A stretch of DNA of 64,000 nucleotides from Streptomyces sp. CG1 (lineage in GTDB: Bacteria > Actinomycetota > Actinomycetes > Streptomycetales > Streptomycetaceae), in assembly GCF_041080625.1 (NCBI RefSeq), contig NZ_CP163518.1, forward strand, positions 5,580,001 through 5,644,000. Reading direction: 5' to 3'. Each line of letters opens with the position of its first letter. The first letter of the stretch is position 1. The notes under the pieces were generated by a model, which worked only from the letters and a program-made list of their open reading frames with translations, had not been told where the DNA came from and ran no database searches. Shown one piece after another: positions 50,676 to 60,406 of this stretch. Position numbers and translations under genes: made by a program.

Positions 50676-52466
50676 TCACCTGCCGTGCGAAGCCCTGCCG
50701 CGGCGTACGCGGAGCACCAGCATGGAGCCGATGGCGAGGGCCAGCAGGCCGCCGACGGCGCTATAGGTGACAGCGTTGCTCATCCCGGTGGCAGCCAGGC
50801 CGCCGGCCGTGTTGCTCCGGTCCGGCCGGCCGACGGGTACGCCGGCCGCCGTCGCCTGCGCTCGGGTGCCGATCGTGCCTGAGGCGGAGGCAACCGGGGC
50901 AGCGGCGGTCGGTGTGGCGGCGGTCGGTGTGGGGGCGGGAGACGGGGTGTCAGTGCGGGTGGTCGCGGACGAGGGCTTCAGCTGGAGAGTCGTGATCGAG
51001 TAGGGGGGCAGTGTCTGTGCGGCCGCCGTTCCCCGTGTCGCCGTGGTCAGGGCGGTGCCGCCCTTGGTGTACGAAACGGTCCTGACCGTCCCTGGGGCCG
51101 GGGTGTATCCGGTGTAGGAGAGCGACACCTGTGCCGTGTTCTGCGGGTTCTTGTTGATCAGCATGACGTTCAGGCCGCCGTTGCTGCTCCGTACCGCGTG
51201 CACGGCGACCGACGGGTTCGCCGAGGACGCCTTGACCATGGTGTCGCCGGGCTGCGCGAGTGAGGTCAGCGAGCGGATGCCCCAGTAGGTGGGGAAGGGC
51301 GTTTCCCGGGCCGGCTCGCAGGTCCCGCCGGAGCAGGATCCGACGGAGAGCACGCCCCCGTCCTGGTAGTCGGTCTCGCCGTTGACGGTGGTGGGCTTGC
51401 CCATGCCGTTGTGCAGGTCCCACCAGTCGACGTTGACGGCCCCCTGTTCGAGCCAGCTCATGTACGTGTCCGGCGCGAACAGCGCCGCGGCCTGGCTGGT
51501 CTGGGCCGGTGACATGGCGCTGGAGGTCTCGGTGACCGCGATCTTCACCGAGGCGGCGTGCGGGCCTGCGTAGGTGTGGAGCAGCGAGCGCACCGCGGAG
51601 GTGGTGCCGGCGATCTGGGCGGGGGTTTTCAGGATGTCGGCCGTGCCGGCACCGTTCGGGTACCAGTGGATGATGACGAAGTCGATCGACTTGCCCGCGA
51701 TGGAGAGCACCGTGTGGTTCCAGTCGGCGTCGTCGCCGGCAGCTTTCACCCCGTCCGGCCAGGAGCCCGGTGTGTTGAGCACCGCCCCGATCTTCACCGT
51801 CGGGTCCACGGCCTTCATCGCCTTCGCGTAGGCGAGCAGGTTCTTCGCGTACTCCCTCGGGCTTTTGTCGGCGTGGTTGTCGACCTCCCATTTGCTGCCG
51901 TAGTACCCGTTGCCGGAGACCTCGTTGCCGATCTCCCAGTACTTCACGCCGTAGTGCTTGTCGACGTTGGCGTACTTGACCCAGTCGGCGGCCTCCTGCG
52001 GGGTGCCGGACCCGTAGTTGGCGGTGATGATCGGCTGGGCGCCGACCTTCTTCGCGGTGGCCATGAAGTGGTCGAAGTCGGTGCCCGGCGCGGCCCAGCT
52101 GCCGCCGGTCACGGTGTGGGTCTTCCAGTGGTAGGCGTCCGCGACCGAGCCGCCGGGGAAGCGCAGCTGCCGGATCCCGGCCGCCCTCATCAGCGACGCC
52201 GCCTTGGCGTCGTTCATGTAGGTGTCGTAGACCGCGGTGTTGAGGCCGACGCCGGTGCTGGGCACCGTACCCAGGGAGGCACCGGCATCCACCGTGATGT
52301 CGACGGCCGGCGCGGCGCCCGCGCTGAGTGCCAGGGCGCCGGCACCGGCGCCGGCCACGAGTGCGGCCACCGCGCCCGCGACCATGCGGCGGCGCGTTCG
52401 GTTACGGCGGTGCGTACGGCCCCGAGGCATCGGCTGCTCGGTGGTTCTCGGGTCGTCAGGTGACAC
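50676..52466 (-). CDS. LAATG-anchored glycosidase, GH51-like (arabinofuranosidase type)
   Basis: 596 residues. A signal peptide (residues about 20-52) is followed by a (beta/alpha)8 clan GH-A catalytic domain. Acid/base Glu is in YWEIGNEVSGNGYYG, probable nucleophile Glu in KIAVTETSSAM, and LRFPGGSVADAYHWK near the first strand is typical of GH51-like arabinofuranosidases. A beta domain follows, then a Thr/Ala/Pro linker (about 490-560) and the sorting signal LAATG with membrane helix and RRGRASHGR tail. It should act on arabinose-containing plant polymers at the cell surface. GTG start behind GGGAG. Promoter motif B1 lies 76 bp upstream. Confidence 0.8.
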   Translation of the reverse strand: MSPDDPRTTEQPMPRGRTHRRNRTRRRMVAGAVAALVAGAGAGALALSAGAAPAVDITVDAGASLGTVPSTGVGLNTAVYDTYMNDAKAASLMRAAGIRQLRFPGGSVADAYHWKTHTVTGGSWAAPGTDFDHFMATAKKVGAQPIITANYGSGTPQEAADWVKYANVDKHYGVKYWEIGNEVSGNGYYGSKWEVDNHADKSPREYAKNLLAYAKAMKAVDPTVKIGAVLNTPGSWPDGVKAAGDDADWNHTVLSIAGKSIDFVIIHWYPNGAGTADILKTPAQIAGTTSAVRSLLHTYAGPHAASVKIAVTETSSAMSPAQTSQAAALFAPDTYMSWLEQGAVNVDWWDLHNGMGKPTTVNGETDYQDGGVLSVGSCSGGTCEPARETPFPTYWGIRSLTSLAQPGDTMVKASSANPSVAVHAVRSSNGGLNVMLINKNPQNTAQVSLSYTGYTPAPGTVRTVSYTKGGTALTTATRGTAAAQTLPPYSITTLQLKPSSATTRTDTPSPAPTPTAATPTAAAPVASASGTIGTRAQATAAGVPVGRPDRSNTAGGLAATGMSNAVTYSAVGGLLALAIGSMLVLRVRRGRASHGR

Positions 52467-52541
52467 GTGTGGCTCCCGATCGGAGTGCGTGGATACGAGT
52501 GGCGTAGCGCAGCTGACTGCGCCCGCCGTGGTTGGTGCACC

Positions 52542-52574
52542 CCTAGGTGGCCGCTCGGGAGGGAAAGGTTGCCG
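52542..52574 (-). promoter_or_regulatory. Bipartite CAZyme promoter motif, site B1
   Basis: On the minus strand CGGCAACCTT (52574-52565), N11, CGGCCACCTAGG (52553-52542), pointing at the GH51-like gene 76 bp away. First half-site identical to sites B2, C and D; same 21-bp period. Confidence 0.6.
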
Positions 52575-52640
52575 CCGTATCCGATGTTCTTCAGATCCCT
52601 TTCGTGCGGTGCACCGGTCGCCGGGAAATCAGCGTCGGGG

Positions 52641-52671
52641 CGGCAACCTTCTCGTCTCCTGCGGCAACTGG
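52641..52671 (+). promoter_or_regulatory. Bipartite CAZyme promoter motif, site B2
   Basis: CGGCAACCTT, N11, CGGCAACTGG, pointing at the expansin-like gene 39 bp downstream. Both half-sites are identical to site C. It is divergent from B1, so one intergenic region carries both. Confidence 0.65.
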
Positions 52672-52709
52672 GAGCCGGAAGGCCGAGTCGAACTACCGGA
52701 TGGACGGGC

Positions 52710-53678
52710 ATGAGGGCAACGAAGCACGCCGCGCCGCAACCGTGGCGCAGGCGCGGACTGGTCACGGGCATTCCCTTGGGGCTGCTGGTCGTCGGTGTGC
52801 TGGCGTGCCTGGCCCTGACCGTCCTCGCCGGGAGCGGAGCCGGTGCCGGGCGGGCAGGCGAGGCGTCCGCCGCAGGCGCGCGGGCGGCCGCCCCGTCCGA
52901 TGCCGGGTCGGCGGCGGGCGGCGGTGCGGGTGCGACGGTGCAGCCGACGGCCTCGGCCAGTCCCACGCTTGCGGCCTCGGCCACGCCGTCGCTGTCGGTT
53001 TCGGCCACTGCGACGGCCTCGGCCACCAGTACCGCGCCCGCGAGCTCCAGGGCTGCGGCCCTGGCTGGACGGATCAGACCGGCCGTCAGCTACCAGGGGG
53101 CCGCCACCGCCTACGCCGCTGGTGACGGCAGCGGCTCCTGCCTGTACGGGGCGTCCGACGACCTGATGGTCGCGGCGATGAACGTCACCGACTACGAGTC
53201 GGCCAAGGCGTGCGGGGCCTACGTGCTGGTCCGCGCGGCAAGCGGGGCCACCATCACGGTACGGATCGTCAACGAATGCCCGTCGCCCTGCGCGCGGGGG
53301 CAACTCGACCTCAGCCGACAGGCGTTCGCCAAGCTCGCCGACCTGTCGGTGGGCCGGCTCCCGATCACCTGGTCGCTGCTGAGCCCGGACCTGCCGGGCA
53401 CGATCGCCGTCCGGTACAAGACCGGGTCCACCAAGTGGTGGTGCGGGATCCAGGTGTTCGGCCACCGGAACCCGGTGGCCGTGCTGGAGGTGCGGGCCGC
53501 CGGCGGCTGGCGGCGGCTGCCCCGGACCGACTACAACTACTTCCTGTCCGCCGATGGCACCGGCTGCGGCGGGGCGCTCAGGATCACCGACATCTATGGG
53601 GAGCAGCTGACCGTCGACGGCATCGCCGTGCGGCCGGACGTCGCGCAGCCGACGGGCGTCCAGTTCGCCGGGCATTGA
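52710..53678 (+). CDS. Bacterial expansin-like protein (EXLX1 family)
   Basis: 322 residues. A membrane or signal helix (residues about 16-42) is followed by a 75-residue Ala/Ser/Thr linker and the two expansin domains. The first is a double-psi beta-barrel (ATAYAAGDGSGSCLYG ... TVRIVNECPSPCARGQLDLSRQAFAKLAD, whose Asp in QLDLS matches the essential EXLX1 Asp). The second is a CBM63-like domain (YKTGSTKWWCGIQVFGHRNPVAVLEV ... TDYNYFLSADGTGCGGALRITDIYGE). Expansins loosen cellulose without hydrolysis. It is the first gene on the plus strand of the CAZyme cluster, 146 bp before the ECF sigma gene, under motif B2. Confidence 0.85.
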   Translation: MRATKHAAPQPWRRRGLVTGIPLGLLVVGVLACLALTVLAGSGAGAGRAGEASAAGARAAAPSDAGSAAGGGAGATVQPTASASPTLAASATPSLSVSATATASATSTAPASSRAAALAGRIRPAVSYQGAATAYAAGDGSGSCLYGASDDLMVAAMNVTDYESAKACGAYVLVRAASGATITVRIVNECPSPCARGQLDLSRQAFAKLADLSVGRLPITWSLLSPDLPGTIAVRYKTGSTKWWCGIQVFGHRNPVAVLEVRAAGGWRRLPRTDYNYFLSADGTGCGGALRITDIYGEQLTVDGIAVRPDVAQPTGVQFAGH

Positions 53679-53824
53679 CCAGCCCACCGGTCAGCCTTCA
53701 CCGGCCCGCAACCGAGCACGACCGCTGTTCGAATCCCGGGCTGGGCACTGTTAGGCTGCACCCCCCGTTGTTGTTAAACGCGCAACTAACGCGCACATCA
53801 TTGCCAGGAGAGGGCGACCGGGGG

Positions 53825-54355
53825 ATGGTCCTCGATGACGCGTCTGCGGAGTTCCACGAATTCTTCGAACGCCACTATGCCGAACTCGCCCGTCTGGCAC
53901 ACCTCCTGACCGGCGAGACCGACGCGGCGGACGACCTTGCGGCGGATGCCCTGGTCGCCCTGTGGCAGCGCTGGGACCGGTTGCGGCAGGCCGACCACCC
54001 GCTCGCCTACGCCCGCGGTGTGGTGGCCAACCTGGCGCGCGGACGGATCCGCAGCGCGGTGCGCGAGCGACGCCGGATCACGCTCTTCTGGTCCCGCAGC
54101 CCCGAGAAGGTCGAGGGGCCGGACATGGCGGCCGTGCTGGACGTCCGCGCGGCGCTCGCCCGGCTGCCGTTCCGCAAGCGCGCCTGCGTGGTGCTGCGGC
54201 ACGCCTTCGACCTGTCGGAGAAGGACACGTCAGTGGCGCTGGGCATCTCGGTCGGCACGGTGAAGAGCCAGACCTCGAAGGGAATGGCCGAGCTGGAAAG
54301 GATACTGGGCGCGCGAGCGGCCGGGGACCTGGTGGCAGGGAGGAGGAACCGGTGA
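53825..54355 (+). CDS. ECF (SigE-type) RNA polymerase sigma factor
   Basis: 176 residues. Sigma-2: FHEFFERHYAELARLAHLLTGETDAADDLAADALVALWQRWDRL. Sigma-4: VRAALARLPFRKRACVVLRHAFDLSEKDTSVALGISVGTVKSQTSKGMAELERIL. This is the common SigE-family layout of actinobacteria. The GTGA overlap with the next gene couples it to a membrane anti-sigma candidate, and genes for cell-wall-degrading enzymes lie on both sides. I infer that it reads the shared bipartite motif upstream of those genes. It does not have that motif clearly upstream of itself. AGGAGAGG precedes the ATG at 53825. Confidence 0.88.
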   Translation: MVLDDASAEFHEFFERHYAELARLAHLLTGETDAADDLAADALVALWQRWDRLRQADHPLAYARGVVANLARGRIRSAVRERRRITLFWSRSPEKVEGPDMAAVLDVRAALARLPFRKRACVVLRHAFDLSEKDTSVALGISVGTVKSQTSKGMAELERILGARAAGDLVAGRRNR

Positions 54356-55137
54356 ACGAGGAGATCGCCCGTCGGCTGCGCGAGGCCGCCGAGGCCCACC
54401 GGCCCGACCGTGCGAGGATGCTGGCCCGGGTGCAACGCGGCATGGCCGGCCCCGCCGTCCGTCACCGCGCGCGGCCGTTCGCGAGGTCCGGGACCAGGGT
54501 CGCGCTCGCCGGGCTCGCCGCCACCGGCATCCTGGCGACCGGCGGCCTCGCCGTCGCCGCCATCGTCGCGCACTCGTCGCCGTCGGCCACCGTGACCACG
54601 CCTGCCACCCCGTCCCCGACCGCCGGCTCCCCGCACCCGACATCGGCTCGCCCCACCCCTGTCGCGCCGGCCCCGGTCACCACCTCGGGCAGCGCGCGCC
54701 CTACTCCGTCGGCCACCAGTCCGTCACCGTCCGCCGGCGAGAGCCAGAACGGGCCGCTGTGGTCGGCCGGCTCGGTGGACCCGCACAGCACCGTCTACTG
54801 GACGCAGAGCAACCTCGCCCTCAAGACGACCCGGCCGCTCACCTCGCTCACGGTCGAGATGCGGATCGTGCAGACCGGCGGGGTGAAGATCACCGGCACC
54901 TGGCAGACCCTGCCGAGCGGTGACTTCACCGTCACCACCCAGGAGGCCGGCGGCACGCTGGTCTACCGCTGGGTCCTCAAGCCGGGCCTGACCGTGCCGG
55001 CCGGGAGCTATGAGTTCGCCGCCCAGTTCAACAACGGCACCGGCGTGCGCAGTGCCGCGGGCGACGGCTACCGCGTCGACGCGCAGGGTTCGGGCGGCTC
55101 CGCGTCGGTCCGGGGAGGGTTCGTCCCGACCCGGTGA
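54352..55137 (+). CDS. Membrane anti-sigma candidate with extracytoplasmic domain
   Basis: 261 residues. A 45-residue cytoplasmic part (EEIARRLREAAEAHRPDRARMLARVQRGM) precedes one membrane helix (RVALAGLAATGILATGGLAVAAIVA). Then come an 80-residue Ser/Thr/Pro linker and a beta-rich domain of about 125 residues (GPLWSAGSVDPHSTVYWTQSNLALKT ... TWQTLPSGDFTV ... GSYEFAAQFNNGTG) with several aromatic residues, as in carbohydrate-binding modules, though I cannot name the family. Its position after, and 4-base overlap with, the ECF gene is the standard anti-sigma arrangement. I infer an anti-sigma that senses extracellular polysaccharide. A strong terminator follows. Confidence 0.7.
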   Translation: MNEEIARRLREAAEAHRPDRARMLARVQRGMAGPAVRHRARPFARSGTRVALAGLAATGILATGGLAVAAIVAHSSPSATVTTPATPSPTAGSPHPTSARPTPVAPAPVTTSGSARPTPSATSPSPSAGESQNGPLWSAGSVDPHSTVYWTQSNLALKTTRPLTSLTVEMRIVQTGGVKITGTWQTLPSGDFTVTTQEAGGTLVYRWVLKPGLTVPAGSYEFAAQFNNGTGVRSAAGDGYRVDAQGSGGSASVRGGFVPTR

Positions 55138-55143
55138 ACGCCG

Positions 55144-55179
55144 CTGTGCGGCAAGGGGACGAGTTCCCTTGCCGCACAG
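55144..55179 (+). terminator. Terminator of the sigma/anti-sigma operon
   Basis: CTGTGCGGCAAGGG (55144-55157) pairs perfectly with CCCTTGCCGCACAG (55166-55179), 14 bp with an 8-base loop, 6 bp after the anti-sigma stop. Confidence 0.85.
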
Positions 55180-55339
55180 CTCGATGGGAGAACGAGTACC
55201 CGAACTGCTGGTACGGGGTCCAGTCGGCCGGGCCGGGGGTTGGTCCCGTCGGCGTAGGTGGCCTTCGTGGTGGCCAGCAGGTCGCCGTGGAACTGGGTGG
55301 GGATGGTGACGGCGGCCGTGAGAATTCTTCCCTCGATCG

Positions 55340-55370
55340 CGGCAACCTTTGTGTGCGTGGCGGCAACTGG
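55340..55370 (+). promoter_or_regulatory. Bipartite CAZyme promoter motif, site C (xylanase)
   Basis: CGGCAACCTT, N11, CGGCAACTGG, ending 50 bp before the xylanase start. Identical in both half-sites and spacing to site B2 although the spacer differs. Confidence 0.65.
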
Positions 55371-55377
55371 CGGGTAA

Positions 55378-57837
<2,460 letters not shown>

Positions 57838-57939
57838 CCCGCCTGATCCACGGTGATCGCGATCGGGTGCGGTCCGCCGGCGCGTGGACGAGCGGTCGAC
57901 GGCGTGAGCACCACCACCCGCTGAGCCCGACGAAGATGA

Positions 57940-57976
57940 CGAATGCGCCCCCATCAAAGAGATGGGGGCGCATTCG
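57940..57976. terminator. Bidirectional terminator between convergent CAZyme genes
   Basis: CGAATGCGCCCCCATC (57940-57955) pairs perfectly with GATGGGGGCGCATTCG (57961-57976), a 16-bp stem with an AAAGA loop. Confidence 0.9.
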
Positions 57977-57985
57977 TGCCTTCGC

Positions 57986-59761
57986 CTACTTGAGCGCTGT
58001 ACCACCCGAGTTGTGATAGCCGATCGTCTTGCGGATCAGGTTTCCGCCGTCGGACTCGGCCGTTGTCTGTTCCTGCTGTCCTGGACCGAAGAGCAGGCCG
58101 GCGACATGGGCGTTCGCGACCTGGTCCATGTGCGCGAAGAACCAGTCCACCTTGTCGTCCTTGTAATGGTTGAGAGTGTTGTTCTGCGCCATGTTGCCCA
58201 CGGGGACCTGCCACAGGACCACCGGCTTGCCCACGGACTCGGCCATCGTCTTGTAGAACTTCAGCGCGGCGGCGGCCTTCTGGTCGGTCCAGAAGTGGTC
58301 ACTGCCGCCGTGGGCCGGCTGCGCGTACCAGCCTGCATCGCGGTCCGACACATCGGTGACCAGGAAGTCGGCGTTCTGCGCCCCGAGCTTTGCGTAGTCC
58401 TTGACGCATGCCTGTGTGTTGGTCTGCCAGTCGAAGCAAGAAAGGTGCATCCCCACGGCGGTGTTCGGGGCGTACTTGTGCGCCATCGACATCAGGCAGC
58501 GGGAGAGTCCGGCGGCACTGTTCTCCTGCGATCCGCAATCGGTCGGGTTGGCGGCCGAGACCTGCGCGGCAACCTGGTGCGGATCGCCGAGCGACCGGAC
58601 GTAGCCCCAGAAGTCGGGCTCAAGGTCGATCGCGTCGTGCGAGGTGCCGATCTTCTGGAGGAAGAAACGGTAGTCGTTCATGTACCGGGTGAGCAGGTCG
58701 AGCCTGTTGATGGCCTTGACCTCGCCCGGGCCGTCGCCCTCGCCTGCCAGATCCCCGAGGTCGCGCAGTGAGTACCAAGTCCACAGATACTTCTGCGGGC
58801 GCGGCCTGCCCTGGTAGGTCGCCTGGGCCGCATGGGCGTCCGACCAGGTCACGTAGTTGCCGGGCGCGGTGGTGGGGCCGCCCCAGCAGCCCCACCAGTT
58901 CGACCACCCGTCCTGGCAGCGCGCTGCCGAATAGGCAGCCGACGAGGGCGCGGGCTGGCTGTGCACATAGGCGTAGCGCACGTCGAACGGCGCGGCGGTC
59001 GCCGAGGCGTCAGTCATCGAGCCGCCGATGAGCACCGTGCTGCTGCCCATGAAACGTGTCGTCGAACTGCCGTCACTGGGGGTGGGAGACGACGGCTGTG
59101 TACCGAGACTCCCGGCCGGGACGAGTTGCCATTGCTGATCGGCGCCGCCCCGGTCGCGATCCTGGACGACGTCGCCCCCATCAGCCTTGGCGGCGTTGTG
59201 GACCTCGACGGCCATGCCACTGAAGCGATTGACCAAACGCACGTAGCCGTCCGGCGACTTGGCCAGTTTGAACTGCTGGTTGGTGCCGTTCAGGTCTTTC
59301 CACTGCACGATGGCGGAGCCGGCGGTCTTCGACCAGCCGAGGTCGTCCAGCACCTTGCCGGAGTTCCGGTTCTGCAGCCGGTAGTACCCGTCACCCGCGT
59401 CGATGAACCGCCACTGCTGGTTGGCCCCGCCGTGGCGCGCCCACTGCACCACCGCCGCGCCGTCGTTCGTGGCGAAGCCGCGGTCGTCCAGCACCTTGCC
59501 GCTGTTGCGGTTGACCAGCACGTACCACTTCTTCAGATCCAGGGTTTGCTGCGCCGAAGCCTGGCTGACCACAACGGCGGAGCCGGCCACGACCACCATG
59601 ACGAGGCCCGCCCAGAAACCCCGACGCGCGAGCAACCGACGGCCACGATGCTTCGGGCGACCACCGCGGGCGTGGCCGTCGGCACGTCGGCCGCCGGCTT
59701 GGGACGCCACCGCTGACGTGGGTGGACTGGGGACATGTCTGTGCTCTCGTTCAAGGGGCAT
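57986..59761 (-). CDS. Secreted ricin-lectin protein with uncharacterised glycosidase-like domain
   Basis: About 591 residues. A basic N-terminus and signal or anchor helix (GFWAGLVMVVVAGSAVVVSQASA) end near residue 72. A ricin-type lectin/CBM13 trefoil follows (WYVLVNRNSGKVLDDRG ... QQWRF, QQFKL, QQWQL). After a Ser/Pro/Thr linker, residues about 230-590 look like a (beta/alpha)8 barrel: FDVRYAYVHSQP, SHDAIDLEPDFWGYV, NTAVGMHLSCFDW, PVVLWQVPVGNM. The acidic pair in DLEPD and the aromatic clusters suggest a glycoside hydrolase, but I know no family with this pattern. The start at 59761 lies downstream of promoter motif D. A 25-bp tandem duplication covers the start. Confidence 0.72.
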   Translation of the reverse strand: MPLEREHRHVPSPPTSAVASQAGGRRADGHARGGRPKHRGRRLLARRGFWAGLVMVVVAGSAVVVSQASAQQTLDLKKWYVLVNRNSGKVLDDRGFATNDGAAVVQWARHGGANQQWRFIDAGDGYYRLQNRNSGKVLDDLGWSKTAGSAIVQWKDLNGTNQQFKLAKSPDGYVRLVNRFSGMAVEVHNAAKADGGDVVQDRDRGGADQQWQLVPAGSLGTQPSSPTPSDGSSTTRFMGSSTVLIGGSMTDASATAAPFDVRYAYVHSQPAPSSAAYSAARCQDGWSNWWGCWGGPTTAPGNYVTWSDAHAAQATYQGRPRPQKYLWTWYSLRDLGDLAGEGDGPGEVKAINRLDLLTRYMNDYRFFLQKIGTSHDAIDLEPDFWGYVRSLGDPHQVAAQVSAANPTDCGSQENSAAGLSRCLMSMAHKYAPNTAVGMHLSCFDWQTNTQACVKDYAKLGAQNADFLVTDVSDRDAGWYAQPAHGGSDHFWTDQKAAAALKFYKTMAESVGKPVVLWQVPVGNMAQNNTLNHYKDDKVDWFFAHMDQVANAHVAGLLFGPGQQEQTTAESDGGNLIRKTIGYHNSGGTALK

Positions 59762-59815
59762 GTCTGTGCTCTCTTTCAGCCGTGCATCTGACCGGACCAC
59801 CTGGCCGGACAACAC

Positions 59816-59846
59816 TGAGTGGTCCGAGAGGCCGAAAAGGTTGCCG
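59816..59846 (-). promoter_or_regulatory. Bipartite CAZyme promoter motif, site D
   Basis: On the minus strand CGGCAACCTT (59846-59837), N11, GGACCACTCA (59825-59816), pointing at the ricin-lectin gene 55 bp away. First half-site identical to B1, B2 and C; second half-site weaker. Confidence 0.5.
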
Positions 59847-59849
59847 CGA

Positions 59850-60406
59850 AGGTCCACAGAGTTTTCCGCCCGCGCAGGGGTGAGGGGTGGTTCGGCCCAG
59901 ATCGTCTTGCCTGCGCGGGTGTGACGGCTGCCCACTGCTGTGAGAGCTGAGCGACGATCACCGGCGAGTTCACGGGCCAGGGCTACGGCGGAGGGTTCGG
60001 CGGGTGACGCGCCCACACCCCCGCCGATCGGCGGGGGTGGAGCAGCCGACTGCGGGATGGTCACGGCAGCAGAAATGCAAAATAATCCTTGCGGGCAATT
60101 GTCGTCTCGCTCGCAGGCGGCCCATCGCAATTTGTTCACATTTCGTGAAGCCTGAATTCACCATTCTCGCAGGTGTTGCGAATCGAGCGTTTCGGCCATC
60201 GAATCCGCTGCCGACATCTTGCAAACCAGCAGGTCAGGACGGTTGTGTAACTCCTGCTGTCATGCACGAAACGGCGCATTGTCGCCGATGGGTGAGTGCC
60301 GTCACACCTCCCTGATAAACCGGCGAAGCATTCCCGTCGTCAGGCAGGTCAAGAACTTCTGTTCGTTGCTTCACGCGGCCTCGGCAGAGCTTGGAAAGGA
60401 TGTTTC
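59850..60406. other. Long intergenic region with an ATPase-domain relic
   Basis: About 560 bases before the second pgs operon. On the minus strand around 59880-59940 the frame reads AVGSRHTRAGKTIWAEPPL, the typical last strand of HATPase anti-sigma modules (compare TRYTARGKVIWSEQAL in the phosphatase at 25681), so a decayed gene end is present. The rest, AT-richer around 60075-60200, probably holds the promoter of the plus-strand operon; no gene seen. Confidence 0.4.
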
